Shown: positions 34,037 to 44,064 of the stretch, piece after piece
Numbering within the stretch: position 1 is the first letter of the stretch
Layout: each line of letters begins with the position of its first letter
Origin: JAJFUG01 sp964473155
GTDB lineage: Bacteria > Gemmatimonadota > Glassbacteria > GWA2-58-10
Assembly (NCBI GenBank): GCA_964473155.1
Contig: CAYYNT010000016.1
Span: 3,204-67,203, forward strand
Direction: 5' to 3'
DNA length: 64,000 bases
Made by a program: the position numbers and the translations under genes
Notes under the pieces: model-generated
The model's database searches: none
What the model saw: only the letters and a program-made list of their open reading frames with translations
What the model was told of the DNA's origin: nothing

Positions 34037-35203
34037 ATGGAAAACAAAAATTGTCCGGATAAAGATCGGGAAAGGTTTGAGGAACTTTTTGGATGTGAAC
34101 CCTCTGTTCATGTTCATTCTCCCGGCCGGGCCAATATCATTGGAGAGCATACCGATTACAATGACGGGCTGGTGTTTCCATTCAGCATCGAAAGCCGCAT
34201 AACAGTCCACGCCGCGCCGAACGGGACGAACAAAGTGAGGCTTTATGGCAGGGCATTCGATGAAGCGGCCGAGTTTGACCTGAAAGAGCTCAAGCGTAAG
34301 AAGCACTGGTCGGATTATGTCAAGGGTGTGCTCCATGAACTGAGCCGCAGAAAACTGAGCGTCAAGGGATTCGACGCTTATTTCGGCGGAGATCTGCCGA
34401 TTGCCAGCGGTCTGAGCAGTTCGGCCGCTCTGGAGCTCGCGGTCTGCCGGACCTGTTCCCTTCTTGAGGATTTTGAACTCGATCCAATTGAGGAAATTAA
34501 GCTCTGCCGCCAGGCTGAGAATCAGTTTGTCGGCGTCAGCTGTGGAATAATGGACCAGTTCGCCATTCGCATGGGCCAGGAGCATCATGGCGTTTTCATT
34601 GACTGCCGTGACCTGAGTTTCGAGCTTGTCCCGATACCGAGTGATGAACTGGTATTCGTAATCACCTATAGTGGAGTCAAGCGTGGACTGGGGGCTACAG
34701 CCTACCGCGAGAGACAGATGCAATGCCAGAAAGGCGTGCAGTTTTTCAGCGGCATCAACAAGTCTCTGCGCAGCCTGCGCGATGTAAACGAAGGATTCCT
34801 GCAGGCGGGACGGGATAATCTTGATCCGGTTATTTACCGCCGCTGCCGTCATGTCGTCACCGAGAACCACCGGGTGGAGCTGGCGGTTGAAGCTCTGCGC
34901 AAGCCCGATATGTCGTTTTTCGGCGAGTTGATGAACACGAGCCACGAGAGCCTGAAAAGCGATTACGAGGTAAGCTGCAAAGAATTGGATCTGCTGGTCG
35001 ACCTGGAGCGCCAGGTCCCCGGGGTGCTGGGCTCGCGCATGACCGGGGCCGGTTTTGGCGGCTGCACTATCACTCTGGTTCAGCGCGCCTGGGTCGAGGA
35101 ATTCAGGCGCCGTGTAGGGCAGACATACACGCGCAGCACCGGATTGACTCCGGAATTCCTGGTGACTCATGCCAGCCGGGGAGTTTGGGGCGAGCGGCTC
35201 TGA
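34037..35203 (+). CDS. galK: Galactokinase
   Basis: A 388-residue GHMP-family kinase that makes galactose 1-phosphate, the first step of the Leloir pathway. Motif 1 is PGRANIIGEHTDYNDG, the ATP-binding loop is LPIASGLSSSAALE, and the C-terminal GHMP motif is MTGAGFGGCTI. The ATG at 34037 has GAGAG upstream and a normal distance to motif 1; a longer start at 33920 is unlikely. There is no galT or galE next to it in the window. The gene converges on the giant protein gene with two strong hairpins between them. Confidence 0.95.
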   Translation: MENKNCPDKDRERFEELFGCEPSVHVHSPGRANIIGEHTDYNDGLVFPFSIESRITVHAAPNGTNKVRLYGRAFDEAAEFDLKELKRKKHWSDYVKGVLHELSRRKLSVKGFDAYFGGDLPIASGLSSSAALELAVCRTCSLLEDFELDPIEEIKLCRQAENQFVGVSCGIMDQFAIRMGQEHHGVFIDCRDLSFELVPIPSDELVFVITYSGVKRGLGATAYRERQMQCQKGVQFFSGINKSLRSLRDVNEGFLQAGRDNLDPVIYRRCRHVVTENHRVELAVEALRKPDMSFFGELMNTSHESLKSDYEVSCKELDLLVDLERQVPGVLGSRMTGAGFGGCTITLVQRAWVEEFRRRVGQTYTRSTGLTPEFLVTHASRGVWGERL

Positions 35204-35213
35204 AACAATATAG

Positions 35214-35293
35214 AAAACAGGGTCGTGTCATGCCGCGGCCCTGTTCGGAAGGAAGAATGGAGGGGGCCGGCCTTTAAACAGGGCCGGCCCCCC
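35214..35293. terminator. Two hairpins between convergent galK and the giant gene
   Basis: The first is ACAGGG...CCCTGT (about 35214-35244). The second is a perfect 11-bp GC stem, GGGGGCCGGCC at 35262-35272 with its complement at 35282-35292 and a 9-nt AT-rich loop. T tracts are poor, but the position between two stop codons points to termination or mRNA-end protection in both directions. Confidence 0.6.
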
Positions 35294-35299
35294 GCGTTA

Positions 35300-38200
35300 T
35301 TATTGGCCTGCAAGTTTCTTGAGCAGGGCCAACAGGTCGAATACATCCACTTTGCCGTTGCCGTCCACATCCGCTGCGGCATTTCCCGCGCTGGAACCGC
35401 TCAGCACCTTCAGCAGACCGAGCAGATCGAAAACGTCAACCTTGGAGTTGCCGTCCAGGTCGCCGCCCCTGACCTGGGTGACGCCATCCATGAACACCGA
35501 GAAGCTGTAGGTGCTGTTCGGGGCGCTGTCCGGTCCGCGCACCACGTGAGTGGAATCCGCGGCCTCCACGTAATACAGCACCGTGCTGCCCTCGGCATGT
35601 CCCGGTATCTGACCGGAGTACTGATTGAGCTTGCCGGAAACCGGAGTCATTGACACGGACTTGAACTGTCCTCCCTCGGAGCCATAATAGAGACGGACAT
35701 CGCGGACCATGACATTGTCAATGACACTGGCTGTCACCACATAAGGGCCGAGCTCGTCAGTTGTGTTGGTAAGTTGCAGAACCGCAGTTATGTAAGGGGC
35801 CTGCAGGTCGAGGATCACACCCAGGGTATAATCCGTGAAGCGTGACATGTCGGCCATGGCGGTGGCTTTATTGGCCACGGTGTCGAGAGTGGTGGCAATC
35901 TGGACGAAATTCCCGGAGGCGTCCAGACCGAACGCGGAGATACCGGCCTCCGTGAATTCCGGGATATCGCGCGCCGGAATGTCCTCTTCCTTGTAGTTGA
36001 ACGTTATCTCAAAACTCAGGCCGGTCAGGCTGCCCGATATGGCGGAGGAAAGGTCCAGGCCCCAGCCGCGGCGGATGCCGTAGAAGTCTCCGCTCGTTGT
36101 CCCATCACCGCTCAGGAAAGTCATCACCTTGACCTTGTCCTTCGACCTGGACAGATGACTGTATCGGGCTGGTGTAACTGCCGCAAGCTGCGTAAAAGCG
36201 CCCGGCTCTTCAAAAGTCAGTTCGCCAGAGGTTTCAGATCCGGTGATGCCTCCTCCGACAGTATTCTGGCCATTGTTGCGCAAAGTAAGATTCAGTCCGG
36301 TTCCGGGGAATCCGTACTGGAATGGATTGCCGCCTGGCGGCAGAGTCGGCACATTGACCGAATCGCGGCGGATGATCTTGAAAGCTATTGCGCGCCGGTC
36401 TATCCCGCCACGGCCGTCCGAAGCAGTGATTTTGAACACCGCCGAGGGGATCTGCACGTTCTTATCCAGCAGGGCGGTGTTGAAAACGAATACGCTGTTG
36501 TTGCGGATATCCACGGACTGGATATAAGGGGTTTCCGTGGAATCTATGGTTACTGTCACCGGATCGAGGTCCGGGTCGGAAGTGGTGATTTCAAAACTGA
36601 TCGTGGCCCCTTCCGCGACCTCCTGATCCCGTATTTCGAAGATCACCGGGGGGCGGTTGCGGTCTGCAACCATGATAGTAACTTCCTGCGATGCGGACAG
36701 CGAGCCATCCGCGGCCAGGAAATTGACATTGTACACACCGGCCTGCTCGTAATCCGGCTGCCAGAAGAACAGTCCGCTGGAGTTATCCAGCGCCGCTCCT
36801 TCAGGCAGAGTGCTCGATATGACCGGTATCTGCCTGCCGGTGGCGTCTTTCGCGGCCACCGTGAATTTCAGGGTGTCGCCTTCGTTTACCGTCCAGACAG
36901 TGGGAACCGTTATTGTCGGAGCCACCGGCACATCGGTCACTGTTATCGTCACCGGTTCGATGTCTGTCAGTTCCCCGTCGCTGGCCACGAAATCGATGTT
37001 ATATACACCCGCCTGGCTGTAATCGGGCTTGAAAGTGAATGTGCTGGTCGCGTTGTCGAAAGCCGCGTTGTCCGGCAAAGGATTGACAAACACCGTCACA
37101 GGGTCGCCCTCCGGATCGGAGGCGCTGACCACCAGGTTCAGTCCCTCGCCCTCGCCGAGAGTCAGGTCCGGTACATCCCCGAGAGACGGCGGCTGGTTGA
37201 CCGCGCTCCCAACCGTGATAATCACCTGGCGGCTGTCAGAAGCTCCTGCCGGGTCAGTCACCTTGAACGTGACGGTGTAACTGCCGGCGGAGGCCGAGGC
37301 CCAGGCGAACGCAGCCGGTGACGCGGTTTTATTGAATGTTGCTCCGGTGGGCAGTCCGGTGGCGTCATAACTTAACACGTCGCCCGCATCCGGATCGGTT
37401 GCCGTCACATTGAACGCAACGCTCTGCCCCGCCTGGACCGCCAGGTTGTTCAATCCGCTCAGTTTGGGCGGCTGGTTCACATTAGTGACAGTCAGCTTGT
37501 TCGACACCGAGTGCACCTGCCCGTCACTGTCCCGGCAACTGAATGTAAGGTTATAGACCCCTGCCTGGGTGAAGGAGGGACGGAAAACGAACGTGCCGCT
37601 CAGGACATCGAAACTTGCGCCGGAGGGCAGGCTGGCAGGCTTGTCGAAAGTCACCGGTCGGCCATCCGGATATGCGCCCTTAACCTGGAAGCGGACCTCG
37701 TTACCCTCGGCCACCGTATAGTCAGAAAGGGTCTGGAGCGTGGCCCTCAGAACCACTTCGTTGACATTCAGACTGACCTGTTTTTCAGTCTTGAAGCTCC
37801 CGTCGCCCACGCCGACTGTCACGCGGAACAGGCCTTTCTGCTGATAATCGGGAGTCCAGGAGAGCGTGCGGGTGTTCTTGTCGAACGTAGCGCCGCGCGG
37901 AAGGTCGCGGGCGTAGAAATCGAGCTTTTTACCGCTCGGACTGACAGCGCTTGCCGTAACGGTGAGAAGCTTTCCCTGGTCAGTTCTGACGCTGTCCACC
38001 AGCGTCAGGGAAGGCGGCAGATCAACCTGGCCGATAAAGATATCGACCGTGATCCTGTCTTTCAGCCCGCCCTTGTCCGTGGCCACGAAACCGGCCTTGA
38101 ACGGTCCGGACTGCTGCGCTGACGGCGTCCAGTTGAAAGCTCCGCTGGCCGGAACGAATGCCGCTCCCGGCGGGATTACAGGCACGCCGTTGACATTATC

Positions 38201-41200
38201 CACGGCCAGAGTGACAACATCGTTTTTGTCATCATCCACCGCCCTGACCGTAAACGAGACAGCTTCGCCCGCTTTTTTCTCAATCCGCAGGATACGCTCC
38301 AAACGCGGGGCGCGGTTGACTGCCTTAACTGTGAAACTATAGTTCTTGACTGTCGAATCCGTGCCTTCCTCCACAGCCGACACACTGATACTGTAGCTGC
38401 CTGCTGAACCGAAAGGCGGCAGCCAGCTTACAATGTTCTCCTGCGTGGTCGCGCCGGCAGGCAGACCGCGGAAATGAAACGTCAGCTTGTCGCCATCCGG
38501 ATCGTATCCCGGTATTTTGAATGATCCGATGACACCCTCGGATAGTTCGACCGGGGCCGGGAAATCCGGCAGGATCGGCAGACTCTTCTGCAGTTCCACT
38601 TCAATCTGGATGGTGGCGGATGTTTTATTCCCCTTGGAGTCGGTGGCCATGAAAGTGATAGTCAGCTTCTGCTGTCCGGATGCCAGTTTGGGAACAACCA
38701 TGCTGAGCGTGCCCGTACCGTTTCCGTTGTCTTTGAATGTGGCCCCTGCGATACTCAGACCTGGAACCGAAAGAGTAATCGCATCTTTTTCCGGATCGCT
38801 GGCTGTCACATTAATAGTCAACGCCTGTTCCACTTTGGTCTTTATCTCGGGCAGTGGCTGGATCACCGGGGGCAGGTTCTGCACCACGACTTCGGTTTTG
38901 ATCTTGCCCTCGCCGATATCATAGTTGCCGGTCACCGAGTTGTCGTTCTGCAGACGGGTTTCGAGAACCACCGGCCAGACCTTTGTTCCTCCGGTGATCT
39001 GCATCGAGGCCGAGCCGACCCAGCTTCCGCCTGGACCCGGTACGAGACCGGCCTTGATCCGGCTCAGGGAGAGAGAAACTTTCCTGCTCCCGGACAGAAG
39101 CCCCTCACCGGCGAGAGTGTTGCCATCCGCCGAGAGAGTCAGGCTGAAAGAAAGAGTCCCGCTGCTCTGGTCGTCGATTTTCTTTGAATCCACGCCAAAA
39201 CTGAAAATTAACTTCGCGGAATCCCATCTGCCGGAGACCAGAACGGGCAGGGTGGAGACAGTCCCGCTGGATTGCCCGGTGGCGGTTATATCAGAGGTGA
39301 TCCGGCTGGCCACTATGCTCAGGTCGGCCTGAAGAATGCCGTTGACTGAAACCTGCCGGTTGCGCAGCGAGTCCACCGGGATGCGCAGGGTGTCACCGCG
39401 CAGGTTCAGATAGACTGTCCGGGTGGTCACGGTCACAGAACGGTTGATCTGCTGGTTGTATTGATCCGTGACAACGACGACCAGAGATGAACCGCTGACA
39501 GAGGAAACCTTTCCGTCTATCGAGACGGCGTCTCCCGGCTTCGCGGCCGTTCCTCCTGTTGATGTTGCGCCGCCTTTGACCACCGTGCCGGTGACCACAT
39601 TCGAGGAGACATAAAGATCGGCGGTTATCAGGGTGTTTGTCCCGAGCACTCCGCTCCATGCGCCGCTCAGTTTTCCCGCATCGCCGCTCAGCTTGGTGAG
39701 AGAAAGCGACTGGACCGGTTCGCCGGTTGTCTGGACCGTCCCCTTGAGGCTCTTGAAATCCGCGCTCGCTGTCAGGCTGCCGTTCGCGTAAAGCGGAGTC
39801 TGCGCGGTTCCCTCGTACTGGTTGATCCGGAAAGTGAACACCAGCCCGTCCAGCTTGCCGTCCAGGATGGTGAACTTGTTGACCTGGGCCGTGGTTATCT
39901 TGACCACCCAGCATGAATCGGCGCGCACTGTTTGGGTCTCGACCAGCGCGCCCAGCCCGCGGACAAATCCACCGGCAGCCAGGTCGCTGGACGATCCGGA
40001 GCTGATCTGGCCGTTGTTGTCGACAAACCACTTTGTGTTTGCCGTATGCGTTATGGTCAGGCGCTGGGATACAGTCGAACCTTCTTTACGGTATTCGATC
40101 ACAAATGATCCTGATGCGCTGGAAACCACAGTTCCGCTGAAACTCTGGACCGGGACCGCTGGGACATACACCACCTGCGCCCCGAGAGCGCCGCTCGTGT
40201 CGAGTTTGCCTTTTACGCGCACAGTCTGGTTGCGCAGTATATCCGCCTGTGTGAGCGTTTGGCCTGTCCCCTCGCGCAGGATGGAAGTCGTCTGTGCCAG
40301 GACCACTTTCAGTATGATCTGAGCGCCGGTCTGGTCGCGGGTTTCCAGGTCGAATCCACCTGAATATACAGAGGAAACCCGTCCGCCGAGGCTGCGGTAA
40401 GCGCCGGTTATCATCTGCACCTGCGAGGCGTCCAGGCTCTGCCCGTCCGTGTTGACCAAGCCGGTGACATGCACCTGGTCTCCCGCGGTCAGATCAGCCA
40501 GGCTCAGGCTGGAACTGTCGAAATACTTGATCAGCGCACCCTGTCCGGCCCGGACCTGTATTTCTCCACTCACGGCGACAGAACTGGTCACCAGGAGGAT
40601 ATCGCCGCTGATCGATTTGATTATTCCCACGAAATCGAGGCTTGCGCCTGGTTTCAGACCGGTTGCGCCAACTGTCAGGTTTATGACGAGGAATTTCCCT
40701 TCCTTGGTCATCTCAACCTCACCCTGCACCGAATCCCCCGTCTTAACCTGGGTGGGATTGCCGTTCTGATCCACAATCACTGTGCTGGAGTTAAGAAGGC
40801 CCCGTTCCGGTTTTTTCTGTCCGCTTTCATCCACCATCTCGACTTCCATGGAATCGGCCCAGACAGCCGTGACTTTTCCGCCGAAAGCGAAGCGTTCACC
40901 GGGTTTCGGTCCGCCGCCGCCCGAAAGAACAGTCAGGGAGATAAGTTTCAGCTTGCCGCCGGTCTGGACCTCCACCTGGCCCCGCACCTGGTCGCCGATT
41001 TTCAGCGTGGCGGTGGCGCCCTGCTCATCAACAACTTTCAGCGTGGCGTCCATATAGAGTGTATCCATGCCGGATTCACCCGAGACAGGGTTCTGCCAGC
41101 GGGTTACGATATAATCCGCGCCGATGAAAGTCACCTCGCCGCCGGCTTCGAAAACCTGGCCGGGTTCCGGTCCGCCGCCGCCGCCAGTGAATACCGTAAT

Positions 41201-43546
41201 CTTCATGACTTTCAAGCTGCGGTCGGCCTGCACCTGGATTTCAGCCTGGACGGTTTTCCCAATCTCGAGTGTGGCCGTGGCTCCGTTCTGGTCGACAATA
41301 GGTGTGGAAGTATCATATTTCAGGGTGTCGGTCCCGGCCTGACCGGTTTCGGGATTCTGCCAGCGCGTGACTGCAAAACCGGGTCCCAGGAAGATTATCT
41401 CACCGCCCATTGTCATGGTCTCGCCGGGCTGCGGGCCGCCGCCTCCTCCGGCATGGACAGTTATTTTCGTCACTTTTTTGCTGCCATCGGCCTGTATCGT
41501 GACATCGGCCTGGATTTGCTTTCCGATTTCAAGAGCAGCCGGAGCGCCGTTCTGATCAACTATGGGCGTGGAGGAGTCGTATTTGATAGTGTCCACGCCG
41601 GACTGGCCGGTTTCCGGATTGGTCCAGCGCACGATAATCTGGCTCTGGTCGAAAAATGAAATATCCCCGCCCATGGTGAATGATTCGCCGGGCTTGGGGC
41701 CTGTTCCACCGCTCATGATCGTTATCTTGAGGGCTTTCCGGCTGCCGTCCGCCTGAACCTGGACCTCGGCCTGGAAGGCTTTGCCCACTTCAAGAGCGGC
41801 CGCGGCTCCACCTTCAGCCTGGATCAGCGTGGATGCGTCGAACTTGATCGTATCCTGCCTGACCGCGCCGCTGGCCGGATCGGTGAAAGTCGTCACCAGG
41901 AAATCAGCGCCCAGGAAATTGATCGTGCCGCCCATGGTGAAAGTTTGTCCGGTATTGCCTCCACCGCCGCCTCCTCCTGTCCGGACTGTAACTTTCAGGG
42001 CTTTCTGGGAGCCGTCAGCCTGTATCTGGACATCGATCTGGACATTGTCTCCCACCTTTAGCTGGACCACGGCCCCGGTTTCGTTCACTACGATGGCGGG
42101 CTCATAATAGACCTTATCCGTGCCCGACTGACCGGTTTCCGGGTTCTGCCAGGTGGAGAGGAAATACCCGGCCCCGATTTCCGAAACCGTGCCGCCGACA
42201 GTCATGGTCTGACCGGTATTGCCACCGGTTCCGCCTCCTCCACCGCCGCCACCTGAAGTATCCGGTCCGCCGTCGATGACATAGCTTGCCAGGATCGTTC
42301 CATCAGCTTGTTTGGTCCCGACAATACCCACCTGGTTTCCGATTGCGATACTGGCCAGCGTGATTACATTGGCGCCGCCCTGTGAGAGAACTTTTGTATT
42401 GGCATCGGTCACTACCGTGAACTGGCCGATCTGCACCGGCTGGCTGTTGATTATCTCGGAGCCGTTGAGCACCAGCCGTGTTCCGTCGTTACTTTGCAGG
42501 ATGCCATGGTAGTTGGGTTGGGGAAAATCGGTCCCACCTCCACCGCCGCCACCGCCACCTCCTCCGCCACTGGTTCCATAATTCATGACCAGGTCCGCAA
42601 CAATCAGCGTGGGATTGTCAGTGTTGTCTATTGTTCCGCTCATACCGACAAAATTACCGACGGCTATGCTGCTGAGGCTAATCACATTGCCCGCGGCATC
42701 CTTGACCTGAGCATTGGCGTTCAGGTTTACCGTCACGTTAAATTTTGTTCCTGTCGGATTGGTCATCTCGATAAGCAGAGAACTGCCGTTATTCGTTTTG
42801 ACCTGCCCGAAATATGGTAACTGAGTTCCCCCCCCGCCGCCGCCTCCATCTGGAGGTGTTGTTCCGCCGCCTCCGCCGCCCGCGGGAATAATTTCCGTGG
42901 CGTTGATACTGACCAGATCGTTCCCCAGAGTGCCTCTGACTGTAACCATCTGATCGTTGGCTATAGTCACAGGGATGCTGAACAGCACGGTGAACTGAGT
43001 TGCAACTGTGTTATCCGGATTTAACACCAGCAGGATAAACTGATTACTGCCAAGTTGCGAAACCTTTCCTGTAACCTCGACATTTGAGCCAGGAGTGGGT
43101 GTTCCGCCGCCTCCTGTTCCGCCGCCGGTTCCACCCGTACCTCCTGTTCCTCCAGTACCTGGGTCCCCCGTTCCGCCAGTGCCCCCAGTTCCACCACCTG
43201 CCATTAAAATTTCCGTGGCGTTGATGCTTGTCATGTCAGTTCCCAGCGTTCCCTTGACCTGGACCATCTGGTCATTGGCCAGAGAAATGGGCATACTGAA
43301 AAGTACAGTGAACTGTGTCGCCACTGCGCCGGTTGGATCAAGGACAAGAAGCACGAACCGGTCGCTGCCGAGTTGGGAGACTTTCCCAGTCACATCGACA
43401 TTAGATCCAGGTGTCGGACCAGTACCGCCACCGGTGGGAGGATTGGGAGGATTGGGGGGAGCCTGAGCGAGAAGCAGGCTGTGCGTAAAGAAAGTCAGGA
43501 ATAGGAAATAGGCCAATAACAACCGCAACCTTCTCTGGGTCATCAT
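35300..43546 (-). CDS. Giant secreted repeat protein with cadherin-like domains and a dockerin-like C-terminus
   Basis: A 2,748-residue exported protein with GGAG eight bases before its ATG and a signal peptide (LLLAYFLFLTFFTHSLLLAQ). Residues about 45-1420 hold some 14 repeats of ~80 residues resembling DUF5666 (e.g. TGKVSQLGSDRFVLLVLDP; FTMGGTINFLGADFLVTTF), the first nine joined by Gly/Thr/Pro linkers. About nine cadherin/Ig-like domains follow (about 1550-2390; ATDPDAGDVLSYDATGLP, ADGSLSASQEVTIMVADR). A beta-rich region and two dockerin-like Ca repeats (GGDLDGNSKVDVFDLLGLL; ADVDGNGKVDVFDLLALL) end the protein. Adhesion or extracellular matrix is likely; no enzyme domain is seen. Confidence 0.85.
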   Translation of the reverse strand: MMTQRRLRLLLAYFLFLTFFTHSLLLAQAPPNPPNPPTGGGTGPTPGSNVDVTGKVSQLGSDRFVLLVLDPTGAVATQFTVLFSMPISLANDQMVQVKGTLGTDMTSINATEILMAGGGTGGTGGTGDPGTGGTGGTGGTGGGTGGGGTPTPGSNVEVTGKVSQLGSNQFILLVLNPDNTVATQFTVLFSIPVTIANDQMVTVRGTLGNDLVSINATEIIPAGGGGGGTTPPDGGGGGGGTQLPYFGQVKTNNGSSLLIEMTNPTGTKFNVTVNLNANAQVKDAAGNVISLSSIAVGNFVGMSGTIDNTDNPTLIVADLVMNYGTSGGGGGGGGGGGGTDFPQPNYHGILQSNDGTRLVLNGSEIINSQPVQIGQFTVVTDANTKVLSQGGANVITLASIAIGNQVGIVGTKQADGTILASYVIDGGPDTSGGGGGGGGTGGNTGQTMTVGGTVSEIGAGYFLSTWQNPETGQSGTDKVYYEPAIVVNETGAVVQLKVGDNVQIDVQIQADGSQKALKVTVRTGGGGGGGNTGQTFTMGGTINFLGADFLVTTFTDPASGAVRQDTIKFDASTLIQAEGGAAAALEVGKAFQAEVQVQADGSRKALKITIMSGGTGPKPGESFTMGGDISFFDQSQIIVRWTNPETGQSGVDTIKYDSSTPIVDQNGAPAALEIGKQIQADVTIQADGSKKVTKITVHAGGGGGPQPGETMTMGGEIIFLGPGFAVTRWQNPETGQAGTDTLKYDTSTPIVDQNGATATLEIGKTVQAEIQVQADRSLKVMKITVFTGGGGGPEPGQVFEAGGEVTFIGADYIVTRWQNPVSGESGMDTLYMDATLKVVDEQGATATLKIGDQVRGQVEVQTGGKLKLISLTVLSGGGGPKPGERFAFGGKVTAVWADSMEVEMVDESGQKKPERGLLNSSTVIVDQNGNPTQVKTGDSVQGEVEMTKEGKFLVINLTVGATGLKPGASLDFVGIIKSISGDILLVTSSVAVSGEIQVRAGQGALIKYFDSSSLSLADLTAGDQVHVTGLVNTDGQSLDASQVQMITGAYRSLGGRVSSVYSGGFDLETRDQTGAQIILKVVLAQTTSILREGTGQTLTQADILRNQTVRVKGKLDTSGALGAQVVYVPAVPVQSFSGTVVSSASGSFVIEYRKEGSTVSQRLTITHTANTKWFVDNNGQISSGSSSDLAAGGFVRGLGALVETQTVRADSCWVVKITTAQVNKFTILDGKLDGLVFTFRINQYEGTAQTPLYANGSLTASADFKSLKGTVQTTGEPVQSLSLTKLSGDAGKLSGAWSGVLGTNTLITADLYVSSNVVTGTVVKGGATSTGGTAAKPGDAVSIDGKVSSVSGSSLVVVVTDQYNQQINRSVTVTTRTVYLNLRGDTLRIPVDSLRNRQVSVNGILQADLSIVASRITSDITATGQSSGTVSTLPVLVSGRWDSAKLIFSFGVDSKKIDDQSSGTLSFSLTLSADGNTLAGEGLLSGSRKVSLSLSRIKAGLVPGPGGSWVGSASMQITGGTKVWPVVLETRLQNDNSVTGNYDIGEGKIKTEVVVQNLPPVIQPLPEIKTKVEQALTINVTASDPEKDAITLSVPGLSIAGATFKDNGNGTGTLSMVVPKLASGQQKLTITFMATDSKGNKTSATIQIEVELQKSLPILPDFPAPVELSEGVIGSFKIPGYDPDGDKLTFHFRGLPAGATTQENIVSWLPPFGSAGSYSISVSAVEEGTDSTVKNYSFTVKAVNRAPRLERILRIEKKAGEAVSFTVRAVDDDKNDVVTLAVDNVNGVPVIPPGAAFVPASGAFNWTPSAQQSGPFKAGFVATDKGGLKDRITVDIFIGQVDLPPSLTLVDSVRTDQGKLLTVTASAVSPSGKKLDFYARDLPRGATFDKNTRTLSWTPDYQQKGLFRVTVGVGDGSFKTEKQVSLNVNEVVLRATLQTLSDYTVAEGNEVRFQVKGAYPDGRPVTFDKPASLPSGASFDVLSGTFVFRPSFTQAGVYNLTFSCRDSDGQVHSVSNKLTVTNVNQPPKLSGLNNLAVQAGQSVAFNVTATDPDAGDVLSYDATGLPTGATFNKTASPAAFAWASASAGSYTVTFKVTDPAGASDSRQVIITVGSAVNQPPSLGDVPDLTLGEGEGLNLVVSASDPEGDPVTVFVNPLPDNAAFDNATSTFTFKPDYSQAGVYNIDFVASDGELTDIEPVTITVTDVPVAPTITVPTVWTVNEGDTLKFTVAAKDATGRQIPVISSTLPEGAALDNSSGLFFWQPDYEQAGVYNVNFLAADGSLSASQEVTIMVADRNRPPVIFEIRDQEVAEGATISFEITTSDPDLDPVTVTIDSTETPYIQSVDIRNNSVFVFNTALLDKNVQIPSAVFKITASDGRGGIDRRAIAFKIIRRDSVNVPTLPPGGNPFQYGFPGTGLNLTLRNNGQNTVGGGITGSETSGELTFEEPGAFTQLAAVTPARYSHLSRSKDKVKVMTFLSGDGTTSGDFYGIRRGWGLDLSSAISGSLTGLSFEITFNYKEEDIPARDIPEFTEAGISAFGLDASGNFVQIATTLDTVANKATAMADMSRFTDYTLGVILDLQAPYITAVLQLTNTTDELGPYVVTASVIDNVMVRDVRLYYGSEGGQFKSVSMTPVSGKLNQYSGQIPGHAEGSTVLYYVEAADSTHVVRGPDSAPNSTYSFSVFMDGVTQVRGGDLDGNSKVDVFDLLGLLKVLSGSSAGNAAADVDGNGKVDVFDLLALLKKLAGQ
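40915..42220 (-). repeat. Five closely similar tandem repeats inside the giant gene
   Basis: Units five to nine of the giant protein are more alike than the others. Each has GG.. at the start, a WQNPETGQSG or similar loop, a D.....YD.ST segment, VDQNGA, LEIGK, IQADGS and K.TK/MKITV at the end, then a Gly-rich linker. Boundaries are approximate. This points to recent duplication within the gene. Confidence 0.75.
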
Positions 43547-44064
43547 AGTACGGTCTCCTTCAAAGGAAACTATTTCTTAAAACTGTTGGTGATTCCTCAT
43601 GTTCCCAGAACTGGACCTTTTCCTTTCACCTCCGGAGAATATCAAGGGTGTATCCCGGCGGGGTAATTCAAAACGCGCGACTATTTATGTCCGGCTCTCA
43701 AAAATGCAAAAATCGGACCGGAATGATGACGCATTAATGTTATCACTCTAAGGGTCACCTGGAACACAGGCATGGATCGTACAGGAGAGAAAAAAGATTT
43801 GATATCTGGAAATTCCTGGACACCGGATTCATACAGGCACATTTGTACCATCCCGCGCACCGGAGGAGAAAAGATACAAAAGCGGGGGAAATATCTCAAT
43901 AACTTATTTTAAATCAAGATAATATGCCAGGCAGGACGGGGAATTCTTTCAAATTTAATTCAACATAATTTCAGGGAAGAAAAAAGTCAATCAGAGAGGT
44001 ATAGAAAGAAGGTGTATATGAAACAGTAACAAAGCGGAATGCAATTCAAGGCGCATAAACCGTT
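43547..44064. other. Intergenic region upstream of the giant gene, no gene seen
   Basis: About 520 bp between two minus-strand genes (the TonB-family gene ends at 44065, the giant gene begins at 43546). Stop codons occur throughout; a 72-codon minus frame at 43681-43899 has atypical composition and no clear support. The region is AT-richer than average and should carry the promoter and leader of the giant gene. Confidence 0.5.

Noticed and set aside
42200..43200. Repeated GC-rich short units that look like a tandem or CRISPR-like array
   Set aside because: They are the Gly/Thr/Pro linkers and duplicated domains of the giant coding sequence. Spacing is irregular and in frame, with no unique spacers.
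43700..43860. Cyclic di-GMP riboswitch upstream of the giant gene
   Set aside because: The leader was read on the minus strand for the GEMM-type conserved blocks and none was found.
43681..43899. 72-codon minus-strand frame between the TonB-like gene and the giant gene
   Set aside because: No ribosome binding site that stands out, composition unlike neighbours, and it lies where the promoter of the giant gene is expected.
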